Source: Tetmemena sp. SeJ-2015
Lineage: Eukaryota; Ciliophora; Spirotrichea; Sporadotrichida; Oxytrichidae
Length of the DNA: 23,021 nucleotides
NCBI GenBank assembly: GCA_027382625.1
Contig: JAJKFJ010001757.1
Span: forward strand, 1 to 23,021
Direction of reading: 5' to 3'
This document shows, one piece after another, positions 1-9,419 of this stretch (its first letter is position 1; each line of letters opens with the position of its first letter). Both the position numbers and the translations under genes were made by a program. The notes under the pieces were generated by a model. It ran no database searches, was not told where the DNA came from, and saw nothing but the letters and a program-made list of their open reading frames with translations.

Positions 1-1204
1 ATCTTCCCTTTTTTTAAAAAGAAGTCCGTTGATTTTTTTTTAAATTTTATGTGTTTTATATTCTAATGGGAAAAAATTAAAAAAATATTAGATTTAATTG
101 CTGAGATCTTTTTTTAAATTTTTTTTTTTTGTTACGAATTTGTGCAAGATTAAAATGGGAAAAAGGGTATTTTGGGAACTAAAATAGTATATTTAAGAAT
201 TTAAATTTTGAATAAAAAGCATATATTTTTGGGAAATTGAAGTTTTTGGGAGTCCTTGTTGTCTTTTCTTTAATTAATACTTTTTTATTTTGATATATTT
301 CTAATCTTAAAATTGTAAGCTAAAAAGCTCTAGCAAAGAACAACAAAATCTCTTTTAGGAAAATTTCAAGCTAACACTATTGAGAATGTAAAAAGGAAAA
401 GGGATTAAATATAAGGAGGGCAAATAAAAAACCACCAAAAGATACAAGTCAGTTTCAGGGAGTTCATCAAAAAGCCAAAAAACCAAAATGATTGAATAAT
501 TTGGAATATTTCAGAGCCTTTTTCGATACAAAACCCCAAAAAATTCATTTTAAAAACTATAACATTCTAAAGGATTCCACTACCAATAAAAAATTATAAA
601 TAAGGTTTATAAAGAAAAGGAGCGGGCAAGCAGAGGTAGTAACAATAGAGTTTTAACAAAAACTACATTTTGGTTTGCTCTTAAAATTTAAAAAATTAAA
701 TTTTAAAAATTTATATATAATGGGCCAAATCATATATATCATTTTTTTAAATTTTATCTCTTTTATTAAAAATTTTACCAACCCTTACCCACTCAGTAAG
801 TTTTATTTAATAAATATTTTTTTAAAATTTTAATCTCTCAAGAATATATTAAAATTTTATATAATTAGAATTTAAAATTTTTCAGAAATAGAAATAAGGA
901 TTCAACCCAAAAATTTTTAAAAAAAATTTTTAAAAACTAAATTTATATATTTCAGCTACATATACATCTAACCGACTATGAAATTTTATTTTATAATCCA
1001 CAAAAAAAAAAATAAATTTTTACAGACTCTTAAAAAAATTTTTAAAAATTTTATTTCAATTTTTTATATTTTTATTGCTACTTTTGAAGTATATTTGTAA
1101 ATAAAAAACAAACCTATCCACAGATGTTTAATTATCTACAACTTAATTTGAATATTTAAAATTTTTGAAAAAAAAATTAATATACCAGAAATTTTAAAGC
1201 AAAA
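1..1204. other. AT-rich non-coding flank
   Basis: Very AT-rich DNA with long A and T runs. I see no reading frame with coding-like composition on either strand, no RNA gene and no telomere array; a single AAAACCCCAAAA-like run near 527 is isolated. It resembles ordinary AT-rich ciliate intergenic DNA. Confidence 0.6.
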
Positions 1205-1885
1205 ATCGAAAGGGTTTTTTTTAGAAATACACTATCTTACTTAGCAAAGAAGACAAGAACAAACCGAAAATCGCAGAGATCAGATTTAGATATATATTAA
1301 AACTCCCATTTAAAAATGAACTTTATTAATTTTTTAAAAGTCGTTAAACCCCTTTTCCCTCTCCACAAAATTTTAAAGCAAACAGTCTTTAAGACCCTTT
1401 CTTTTTAGTTTTTATCATCTTTATTTATCCTCTGAGTCAGTGCCCTCGCTCGAACCCCCGAAGGAGGAGAGTTGATAACTGTTAAATTTTTTTTTTAGTC
1501 GTTGAACACTTTTGAAAGTTAGCTTTTTTTTTTGCAGAGATATTTTAGAATTGCTTGATTTAAGGAAAAAGTACTATTCTAGCTTAGCTCACAACTTTCA
1601 AAAAAAATAAAGCTTTTTTTCTCCTCCTTTTGAGGGGTTTGACGAGGGGACTGACTCAGAGGATGATGAAGATGATGAAAAAATAAGAAGAAGGTCTTAA
1701 AGACTGTTTTCATTGAAATTTTTTGGAATGGAAAGGAAATTTAAAGGGCATTAAAAAATTAATTTAAAAATCATATATTTTGGTAGTTTTTTAAAATATC
1801 ATTTTAAATTTTATCTCTTCGAGTTCGAGCTTTTCTTGTCTTCTTTGCTAAGTAAGATAGTGTATTTCTAGAAAAAACCTTCGAT
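1205..1885. repeat. Large imperfect inverted repeat (foldback)
   Basis: The left arm (about 1205-1480) pairs with the right arm (about 1612-1885) around a loop of about 130 nt. The outer 37 nt are perfectly complementary (1223-1259 against 1833-1869). Inner matched blocks include CCTCTGAGTCAG at 1429 against its complement near 1650, and AACAGTCTTTAAGACC near 1381 against its complement near 1695. The arms differ by scattered mismatches and small gaps. The right arm reads on the plus strand as an acidic Asp/Glu-rich stretch, so it may derive from coding DNA. It could be a foldback-type non-autonomous element, or two copies of one sequence inserted head to head. No transposase lies inside. Confidence 0.8.
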
Positions 1886-1995
1886 TCGCATTAAATTCTT
1901 TGGGATATTACTGTTTACATAGCTGGGAATTTAATAAAAAAAATATATAGCTTTAAAAATTTTGTGGGAGTTGAAGTGTGAGTTAAAGAGTTTAA

Positions 1996-2110
1996 GGGGG
2001 GGGGGCGGAAGTGCACACCCCCACTTTTTATGATCAAAAAATTTTTGAAAAAAAATCCATTTTGGCCCAAAAAAGTCTAAAAATGCCAAAAAAATTAAAA
2101 ATTTTTAGCT
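1996..2110 (+). repeat. Left terminal inverted repeat
   Basis: It starts with ten G, then CGGAAGTGCACACCCCC, then an AT-rich stretch. The inner matched block (TTGGCCCAAAAAAG, then CTAAAAATGCCAAAAAA) is found inverted at the right end. The GTGCAC core is itself a palindrome. Pairing with the right copy is good at the outer 25 bp and at about 2063-2100, with a gap between. Confidence 0.8.
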
Positions 2111-2213
2111 TTAAAATTTTCCATGAGGGTCAAAATTTATGATTTTAAATTTTTTGAAATTACCTTAAAATTATTTTCGAGCTCTGTTTTACTCATTTAT
2201 ATAAAGTCTTATG

Positions 2214-2240
2214 AAGATACTAGAGTTAATATGCATATTA
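2214..2240 (+). repeat. Direct repeat A, left copy
   Basis: AAGATACTAGAGTTAATATR followed by CATATTA, 27 bp, recurring at 2874-2900 with one mismatch. The end of this copy is a perfect palindrome, TAATATGCATATTA. The two copies lie 660 bp apart and flank the possible small gene at 2355-2810. Confidence 0.85.
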
Positions 2241-2354
2241 TAGGGAAGATATGATTAGTGAATTAAAAATTTCAAATACAAGTTCATAAAAATAAAGAGA
2301 CTTATAGTTGCTGAATCAAGTTTTCATTGAGCATTTGAAAGAATTTAATTACAT

Positions 2355-2810
2355 TCAATCTGATTCTTCTTATTTTTTCACATTGAGTTTTGAAGATTTT
2401 TAGTATTTATATATCAAGTCTCTGAACCTAAATACTCTTAAGTCAACATTCTGGGTATTGCTTGTTCATACTTACCATTGTCTGAGAGTTGAACTTTTCC
2501 TTCTCTTTTATGTTAGTTCATAGAGTGTAAATTGAGCAGCCTCGAGTTCAAGGATTCACTTTAAGACTTCTTGCACTCTCATAGTTATTCTCTCTAAATA
2601 TCATGATTAGTCAAAGAAAATCATTCTTATTTTTGCTAAATCTTAGCTAAACTGAATAATAATCATCATAATAAGTTTTAGAGAATAAAGGTTTACTTAC
2701 TTTTGCTTTTTCCAAACATATTCATGGAAACTTGGGTAGGTCTGATCTTCAAGCAAATAGGTGCGATCAATACTTCCATGTTCCTTATTTGAAATAATGA
2801 AATTACAAAT
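2355..2810 (-). CDS. Possible small spliced gene (unknown, may be broken)
   Basis: Three coding-like pieces lie on the minus strand. An open frame at 2810-2701 reads IDRTYLLEDQTYPSFHEYVW and ends at a GTAAGT donor. A second piece starts at ATG 2580-2582 and includes LELEAAQFTLYELTQKRRKS; it ends at a GTAAGT donor at 2475. A 48-nt intron (2428-2475) leads to the last piece, FRDLIYKYQKSSKLN onward, with TGA at 2355-2357. The middle piece has an in-frame TGA at 2556-2558, and the first intron would be unusually long (about 111 nt or more) for this window, so the model is unresolved. With only TGA as stop, open frames of this size also arise by chance. It resembles nothing I recognise. The flanking 27-bp direct repeats make it look like a distinct module of the element. 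Confidence 0.3.
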
Positions 2811-2873
2811 TCATTTTATTAAATAAACTACAGTTGGCTATACACTTAGAAAAGATGTATTTTAAATTATGCC

Positions 2874-2900
2874 AAGATACTAGAGTTAATATACATATTA
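2874..2900 (+). repeat. Direct repeat A, right copy
   Basis: Second copy of the 27-bp repeat (A instead of G at the centre of the palindrome). It lies about 65 bp beyond the 5' limit of the possible small minus-strand gene. Confidence 0.85.
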
Positions 2901-3200
2901 ATTATGATTCGCCCTTCAGTTTTTTAAATGTGATTTGGCTGTTTTATCATTATTTTTGCAATCTTAACTTGAATATTATTTAAAGAAGAATCTGACAAGT
3001 TTAGATATAATAGCCAAGATCATTTTATCTCCAATTACATAAAATTACTGTTGCAAAATGATTGATAAACTCTATAACATACTTTAGAGGATCTTAAAAT
3101 TATATGTACAATTTTTAAGAATAATCATACAATTCATAGCCAATAAGTTCTAAAATAATCCGCTATCAGGGGGAGCTCCTATAGAAGCAGATAACTCTTA

Positions 3201-3258
3201 CAAAAAAGGGCTCCCAGATCAGAAAATATCACAAAAAATCACAAATAATCACAAATAA
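3201..3258 (+). repeat. Direct repeat B, left copy (3' of helicase)
   Basis: It starts CAAAAAAGGGCTCCCAGATC and continues into 10-bp periodic ATCACAAA units. It matches 6156-6213 over about 58 bp with one difference in the first 50. This copy lies about 100 bp downstream of the helicase stop; the other lies about 120 bp upstream of its start. Confidence 0.9.
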
Positions 3259-3361
3259 TTAGTGAATTTTTTTGGTAAATAATAATGAAATACATTTTCT
3301 TTGAGAACTAATTATTATTTGGCACCCTTCTAATGACAAACGAAGATGGGAAGGGAATGCC

Positions 3362-6034
3362 TCACATTATTTTTCTAAAATCTTTTTCGCCTAGCACCTG
3401 TTTCAAGTGCTGGAGCGATCTTATTTCATCCTTATTCTCAACTGATTGCTGGAGTGCCTCGATGAGGATCTTTGTGTTCCTCCTTTTGTAGACCACTTCG
3501 AGTAGTTTCTCTACATCGAAAAACTGCTGCATCGAGAGCTTCTTCATGCCTTGAATGATTTAGCTCTTCGACTAGTTGCTTACTGCCATGTATACTGATT
3601 GGAGGATGCCTCTGGTCCTAGAGCTTCTGCCTCTCATCTGTTAGTACTGACTCTCGGAGTTGATGTTGCAAGATATTATCACCTTTGCGTCTTGTCTGAA
3701 TCTCGTGTTGTACCCGCAGCATTCTTCCGGGCTCAGCATCAATACTCCAGAGTGCCATTGCTGGATCTCATCTAAGTTTTCAATAGTAACTCCCCTCTTG
3801 AAGTTGATCACTCCCATCTACCGAATAATTTTTTCATACTTGTCTTAAGTGTCCTTCTCGCAAAAGATAATGAGAGGAGTGTGCTTAGCATGCTTCTCTA
3901 TCTACTTGATGGTGTTGTCAACTCGCTCTGATTACTTTTTATAGATTTCGATATCTCCTCCCAAGTCTTGTTGAATTCCTGATACAAATTCTACTTCACT
4001 CTGGAAGGAGAGAATTTTAGTTTATCCAAGAGTCTTTTGGATGATTCTCTGAATTCCAGGATCGCAAGTTGCGCTGAATAGATAACATTAAGTGAGAGTC
4101 AAGTCCCATATTCCTAACACTTTTCCTTAAATGACTTTGAATGGGTGTGTTGTGATTATCTAGTCATACTCATCAACTATTACTATTTCATGAGTATTCT
4201 TCTATCCATAAAAGTTTTCTATGGATTCAATGCTTAAATTGATTCCTAGTGGAAGTAGCTATCGCTAAGCCTAGGTTTTCAATATATCGTTAAGCACCAA
4301 GATGAGGACCTTCTTCCCTCGCTGCTTCCAGTACTCAGCTATCATGCTGATGATCCAGGTTTTCCCAGATGCAGTCGGAAGATGACACTGGATTGTACTG
4401 CTCGAGCAGCTAAGCACGATAGCTGCAATAGTTGCTTGGTATTAGTTGTGTTTGTATTCATCACAAACATTTTCAACTTTCTCCGATATTTGCATCAATT
4501 CTTCCAAATCTACTTCCCTTCGCTTTTCAAAGTCCTTGATCTCATCTTGGAATATTATTTTGTTTTCCTCCCTATTCTAGCACTCTTCCAACTTCTTTGA
4601 AGAGCACTATGAAGTTCGCTTGGTGATCTCCCTCATCCAATTTTGTTCATCAAGCTCGATAACAGTGGCAATATCTTGTTTTGAGAAATCTTTAATTGAT
4701 TGAAGGATGAGCAGACATCGCTCGAGTGGGAGCTTTATTCTTTCCCTCTTGTTGATGAGAGAGAACAGTATGTCTCTGCATCTTAGCAGCTCTAGTAGCT
4801 CATCGAAGATAACGTATGGGTCAGAGAGCACTTACACTTTGGATATGAACTCAATGAGAACCTCCTTAGATTTCTGAGAGCAATTCATAAGTTTCTTGAC
4901 GAATCCAGGCCAGAAAAAATTCCTAGGGTTCTTTGAAATCATCTCAGACTCAATCTCATTAAAGCCAAGCTCTTTAATATACTGCTATATTGATGCAGAG
5001 TGCTGTTCAAGTTGCATGTCATCTCTAAGCATTAGAGGTTAATACTCAACGAGGAGGCCGATAAAGTGTGGGTTGTAAGGAATATCATTATCCTGCAGGT
5101 ACCTGTTAAGGGTGAGTATCATTTATCTAAAAATCTCTGATTGAGCATCGCCTATCTTTTCTGAAATGTTCGTCGAGTTCAGAAATGGATAGAGGGTGTA
5201 GTATAATGTTTATCCTTCATGTGGGAGAGTGGTCAGGGTCTTCGACATCCTGAAGTGAATGTTAAGTACTTAGTTAAAGTTCAGCTTCCTCAGTTCGAAA
5301 CTCAATGAGTCTAACTCCCTATTCCTGAAAAGCTTATCAAGCTTCTCTTACTCGAGACTGATTTGGTACTCTTGGCAGTGAAGCATGAGTTGAGGGTTCT
5401 CGATAAATTTTTCAATTAATTGTTTTTGAACTTGAAGCTTCAGATCCATCTCTAGGTCGTTGTAGTTTTCCAATATAAATTTGGAGACTTTAATCTATTG
5501 AAGCTACATTTCAGGGTTATGAAGAGAAGATGCTTCGAGAGTTGCCTTATCTTGCTTGTCAAAAGAGCCATCCTCTTTCTATTACTCTCGATAGAAATTG
5601 GAGAGATAGTTGATAAGTTCATCATCGTTCTCTTACATCAAGCTGAAGGAGTGACCTTTTCTATTAAGCTTTTATCTTTTGACTCTTATGAACTCCCTAA
5701 TCTCATCGAGCTCGTATTGTGAGAGAGGTGGCTTTTTGAGAGATGTGTGATTTTATATTTCCTTCATGGTGAGCTTGAATCCCTTTGTGATTTTGTGGAG
5801 GACAGACTTTGCTTCATCGTCCATCGCCAATCCATAGACCTCTTTCATCTCTAAAATAATTAATAAATTTATGAGATACTTACTTCGCTTTCCAAGCAGA
5901 TGAGTTTTAGATTGCTTGGAAGCAAGTTGCTTGCTAGTTTTAGTAGTGACTGTCTTATCTTCATCCTCGCTGCTCAACCCATCTTCATATCGAGAGTCGT
6001 CGCTGTCGAAGATATGGTTCCCCTGCTCCTTCAT
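3362..6034 (-). CDS. Superfamily 2 helicase (transposon cargo)
   Basis: Predicted 879 residues after removing a 33-nt intron (5851-5883, GTAAGT to TTTTAG), with TAA/TAG as Gln, no internal TGA and a TGA stop at 3362-3364. The start is the only ATG after the upstream in-frame TGA at 6113. Seen motifs: Walker A LPTASGKT (residues 541-548), Walker B IVIVDEYD (606-613), motif III SAT (643-645), a motif-IV-like PLIIF (about 710) and motif VI QQMRGRSSRTRG (787-798). These define an ATP-dependent SF2 motor. The DEYD box and GRSSR motif VI recall SecA-like more than DEAD-box enzymes, but the family is uncertain. The N-terminal 540 residues are Leu/Glu/Lys-rich, probably helical, after an acidic leader (DSDDSRYEDGLSSEDEDK); I see no known domain there. 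It diverges from the 260-residue gene. A role in unwinding or remodelling DNA during transposition, or in RNA handling, is inference. Confidence 0.85.
5851..5883 (-). other. 33-nt intron in the helicase gene
   Basis: Donor GTAAGT, acceptor ATTTTAG and a very AT-rich interior. Its length is a multiple of three and it contains no TGA, so it could be read through without a frame change. Splicing gives GKRKMKEV. Confidence 0.75.
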
Positions 6035-6098
6035 TATTTAATATATGATATTATTAAATATATAGTTAGGGATCAATCTAATATCATCATCAATGTCA

Positions 6099-6118
6099 CT
6101 GTGATTAAATAATCACAG
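6099..6118. promoter_or_regulatory. Palindrome CTGTGATT-N4-AATCACAG
   Basis: Perfect 8-bp arms around AAAT, about 65 bp upstream of the helicase start. The half-site is the same TGTGATT/AATCACA motif that forms the tandem array at 6178-6262. A dimer-binding site or operator is a reasonable inference. Confidence 0.5.
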
Positions 6119-6155
6119 ACCCAACTTATCAATTTTCTTAGATCAGAATCCAACA

Positions 6156-6213
6156 CAAAAAAGGGCTCCCAGATCAGAAAATATCACAAAATATCACAAA
6201 TAATCACAAAAAA
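6156..6213 (+). repeat. Direct repeat B, right copy (5' of helicase)
   Basis: Second copy of the GGGCTCCCAGATC repeat, about 2955 bp from the left copy in the same orientation. It lies in the intergenic region between the divergent helicase and accessory genes. Confidence 0.9.
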
Positions 6214-6262
6214 TCACAAAATTTGATAAAATAATCACAAAGTCCTAATAAAAAATCACAAA
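6178..6262 (+). promoter_or_regulatory. ATCACAAA repeat array
   Basis: About seven copies of ATCACAA(A) separated by A/T spacers. The first five start near 6184, 6194, 6204, 6214 and 6233 and are mostly spaced about 10 bp apart, close to one helical turn. A shorter three-copy version follows the other copy of repeat B at 3228-3256. The array sits between two divergent genes, so it may bind a protein that controls both. Confidence 0.5.
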
Positions 6263-6405
6263 CTAAAACTTTTCAATTTCACTCTAATATAAGTAAGTCC
6301 ATCAATCTCATATGGGAATATAGTAAATCAAAGCTATTTACTATATGAATCCAACTGAGTTAAAATAATAATCTCATATCAACAATAAACTTCAGCTTTG
6401 ACAAT

Positions 6406-7265
6406 ATGGAATCCTAGAAAAGAAAGTGGACTGAGTTCGAGCAGTCGCATGAAGATGACTTTGACGAGAGCTTAATGAGAGTGGTGCCTCAAGAACTCTC
6501 TGGTCGCTTCAGATCGAAGCATGATCTCTACACATACTTCACCGAGATACGTAAGCAATAATATTGGTTTTAAAACTTTTTAATTTTAGTGTGCTACTAC
6601 ATGCCACCGATCGAAGGAGTGAACCGAGACTACTTCAGGCTGATACTCAAGGGCGACAAGAGACTCTTGAAGATGTCGGAGGTCAAGATGACGAAGGTCC
6701 CTAAATACGATGAACTCTCAGTCCGACATGTGTTTAAGGGAGTTAGAGACGATGGAGATCTGCTGAGATTCTTACCAGACATGGATGAGAAGTCGAAGCC
6801 AATCGATCGGCAATACTTCTTCAACGTTGTAAACACCCTCCAGCCAGACTACCTTGCTCACATTGTCAAGACCACTTAGGACAAGAGGAATGCAGCCTCC
6901 GGTGATAATGTCAAGAGCGACTATATACTCATCTCAGATGAATGGCTATCTCAACTCACTAGCCATCCCTTTATCTCAAGTAAAAATATCATTCAATTAC
7001 TTAAACATATTTTACAGAGAAAAACGGGAGAGCACTCTAGCTCATGAAGCAATCAGCAAAGGTGTTCAAAGCCAGACGATAGAAGTAGAACCCTCCTCCA
7101 CTTGCATCATTGAAGAGATTCAAGAATGCAGATGGCCCTAGCTCAGCTCAAAAGCACTCCTACCAATCCAACGTGCTGATGATAGATGCTTCAGCTCACA
7201 ATCCAATGAATCAAAGCCAAGAGGGGCTAACTTAAAATCTCTCAAAGATGAGATTTAACATTTGA
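6406..7265 (+). CDS. 260-residue accessory protein, unknown function
   Basis: Three exons (6406-6550, 6590-6979, 7018-7265) join across introns of 39 nt (GTAAGC to TTTTAG) and 38 nt (GTAAAA to TTACAG), giving 260 residues ending at TGA 7263-7265 with TAA/TAG as Gln. The second intron is needed to keep frame. Visible features: a charged N-terminus (MESQKRKWTEFEQSHEDD), a central part with YYMPPIEG (51-58), PKYDELSVRHVF (86-97) and YFFNVVNTLQPDYL (124-137), then SDEWLSQL and a basic, Gln/Ser-rich tail (KVFKARRQKQ). No enzyme motif, membrane segment or zinc ligands are seen. The central pattern recalls, from memory only, an uncharacterised family in ciliate transposons. It diverges from the helicase and converges on the transposase, with 6 bp between their stops. 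Confidence 0.8.
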
Positions 7266-7271
7266 ATTAAT

Positions 7272-8375
7272 TCATTTAAGAGTTATTCCTAACTTAATTA
7301 ATTTATTCACACATAGTTATCTCACTATCTTATCTTCTATCAAACTGAATGATTGTTGTAAGAGCTTCCTTGCGTTTATCTTCTCGTTCTTGAGTGATGT
7401 CTTCAACTTTATTCTTTTGTATTAGTTCTTGAGCAAAGAGAAGTAATTCTCGATTGGATTGTACTGAGGAGAGTAGGGTGGCGTGAATATAAGTTCGATC
7501 GAGAGTTCTCTGCATAGTGCTTTGATTCTCTTGCTGTGATGGACTCTCAGATTGTCAAGCACTATTGCTAACTTTCTGCCTGCAAAAATATCTTGCACTC
7601 CAAGGATGAAGTCGTGAAATTTGTCAGTGTCAATCGACTTATCATGCATGTAATAGATCTCAAGGCCTTTAGACAATGAGATTCCACAAACTACGGCTAG
7701 GCTTTCCTAAGCTTGTAGTTTATCTTGGACTTCTATATTTTGATTTCTATTGCTGTAGTCTAATCTCTGCCTCGTAGCTTGAGTAAACATCACTTCGTCA
7801 ACGAAGAGGATTTCAGACTTGCAATCGATGGCTTACTGAATTGAGCTCAACATCTCACTCTCCAAAATAGGTATTTTGAGTTTTTATTTTGGACTTTTGT
7901 ACTTCGTGACAGTAATTGTCTTTCGCTTAATCCCATGTCAAAGGTAAATAGATCTCAAGCGAGAGGGGGACAGTTTGAATTCAGGGAAGCGTCGATGGAC
8001 CATGACACAGCGCTCTGCTAAAGTTAGTCCACTCCAAGCATCAAGGGTTTCGCTACTTATTATGAACTCCTCAATTTCTTGAGGAAGAGCTAATCGTTTG
8101 TTAGTTACTTAAATCTCTTGAGTAGGAATAAGAGAGCTGGTGCAAACCTTTATTACTTCAGCTATCCTAATCCCCGTGAGCTGAGATATCTGTTTGTAGC
8201 TGAAGTAAACTGGGGCCTCTAAGCTTACTTGCCCCTTATATCTCATTTATAGGATGAGCTACTTTAGAGAGCACTAATTTAATCCTTGAGTATGCCCCAT
8301 CGTTGCCTCTCTTGACATCTATAATTAAATTACTTTATTATTTTAAGAGTGATTTACAGGTTCATTATCTTGCAT
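7272..8375 (-). CDS. DD34E Tc1/mariner-type transposase, one in-frame TGA
   Basis: About 354 residues (roughly 42 kDa) from ATG 8373-8375, with an in-frame TGA just upstream at 8391-8393, to TGA 7272-7274. A 39-nt intron (8319-8357, GTAAAT to TTATAG) follows codon 6. Order: an N-terminal helix-turn-helix (YKQISQLTGIRIAEVIKV), a second helical DNA-binding part (PEFKLSPSRLRSIYL), then the catalytic domain. The triad is Asp180 (FVDEVMF), Asp261 (VLDNLRVHHS) and Glu296 (NPIENYF), so D2 and E are separated by 34 residues. The frame contains one TGA at 7938-7940 (residue 133, between SIYL and HGIKRKT). Since the other genes avoid TGA, this is probably a nonsense change, perhaps CGA to TGA; recoding is possible. 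This enzyme would cut and join the element at the terminal repeats. Confidence 0.85.
8319..8357 (-). other. 39-nt intron near the transposase start
   Basis: Donor GTAAATC and acceptor AATTATAG. It separates MQDNEP from MSREATMGHTQ. An alternative model starts at the ATG just after the intron (8316-8318) and needs no splicing. Confidence 0.55.
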
Positions 8376-8567
8376 TTTTTTCTTAAGTTCTCATGAGATT
8401 TCTTTGGTGAGATATCTAATCTTCACTTCATTAATAAAGATCAGTGTCAAAGCTCTCATCGTTATATTCTTGAGCGTGAGGTCTGCTTCCATTATAGTCA
8501 AATTAGATTGAGCTCATGATTCTATTTTCAATTAAGTTAATTAGCTCCAATAAGGTTAATTAATGTA

Positions 8568-8820
8568 GTGAGCCAAGTGAGCCTAGTGAGCCTAGTGAGC
8601 CTTGTGAGCCTAGAGAGCCAAATGAGCCGATTGAGCTTTATGAATTGTATGAATAATTAGTATTGGAAATATTGTGAGTAATGTGAATCGAGTGAGTAAG
8701 TGAACGAGTGAGCAGTGAGCTTGTGAAGCTGAGTGAGCTGGTGGCAGAGTGAGCCGAGTGAGACTAGTGAGCCTATGAGCGAGTGAGCCTAGGAGCCGAG
8801 TGAGCCTAGTGAACTCTGTG
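8568..8820 (+). repeat. GTGAGCC minisatellite
   Basis: Tandem 9-bp units of the GTGAGCCTA type are regular at 8568-8630. A more degenerate block at 8683-8820 has variants such as GTGAGCGA and GTGAGCTG, with an AT-rich gap between. In one frame the regular block reads as Glu-Pro-Ser repeats, but the frame meets TGA soon afterwards and I do not think it is coding. It lies behind the transposase start. Confidence 0.85.
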
Positions 8821-8891
8821 AAGAAGATGATGATTGGGGTTTATATATGACTCTAAAGATACTATAACAACCTTGCTCCATTTACTTAGAG

Positions 8892-9284
8892 ATGGAGCTT
8901 AGCTTTTACCAAGATCAACTACCTTCAAATTACAGTCACACTCTAACTAACAAACACCACTTGATTATCAAGCAGACTTTTTGAATTAAACCTAAAATGA
9001 TGTTAAGAGATTCGAGAGGAAGATTCATTAGCAATAACTCCTAGATATGGTTAAAGTTTTACTTATATGGCAGAGCAACAAGATTGGCAAAAATTACAGA
9101 GTAAGAGAAGTAGAAAGTGGTTTCCGATGCTCTAGCTTTGAGCTTACATCGATATTATTCGAAAGGATGCGCTTATGAATTCACTATTCTCCCTTCAATG
9201 ACAGACCCTCTAACAAGCAAAAATAATTTGAGAATATTGGGTATAATTAATTACTGCTTATCATGTGCTTTCTTTACCCTTTGA
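8892..9284 (+). CDS. Doubtful ORF near the right end
   Basis: With TAA/TAG as Gln, a 130-codon frame runs from ATG 8892 to TGA 9282-9284, broken by an in-frame TGA at 8982-8984. The longer part starts at ATG 8995 or 8998 (MMLRDSRGRFISNN) and gives about 96 residues, including WLKFYLYGRATRLAK. The composition is protein-like, but with a single stop codon such frames are expected by chance. There is no recognised domain or promoter. Confidence 0.2.
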
Positions 9285-9419
9285 ATCATTCATTTCAATC
9301 TTAAAATTTTAAAAAAAATTCATAAATTTAATATTTTAATTTAAATTCAAAAAATAATATTAAAATCATCCCATAAAAAAGTGAAATTCGTAAAAATGCC
9401 CCCGGAAATTTTTAAAAAA

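Noticed and set aside
527..545. Telomere-like AAAACCCCAAAA
   Set aside because: A single unit without tandem copies; no chromosome end here.
6630..6836. 68-codon minus-strand frame opposite the accessory gene
   Set aside because: Antisense shadow of a spliced plus-strand gene with consistent frame and introns.
7330..7515. 61-codon minus-strand frame over the transposase C-terminus
   Set aside because: It is in a different frame from the NPIENYF catalytic motif; the transposase frame continues through TAA as Gln to TGA 7272.
8516..8675. Glu-Pro-Ser repeat protein in the minisatellite
   Set aside because: The frame meets TGA shortly after the repeats and has no upstream coding support; best explained as a tandem DNA repeat.
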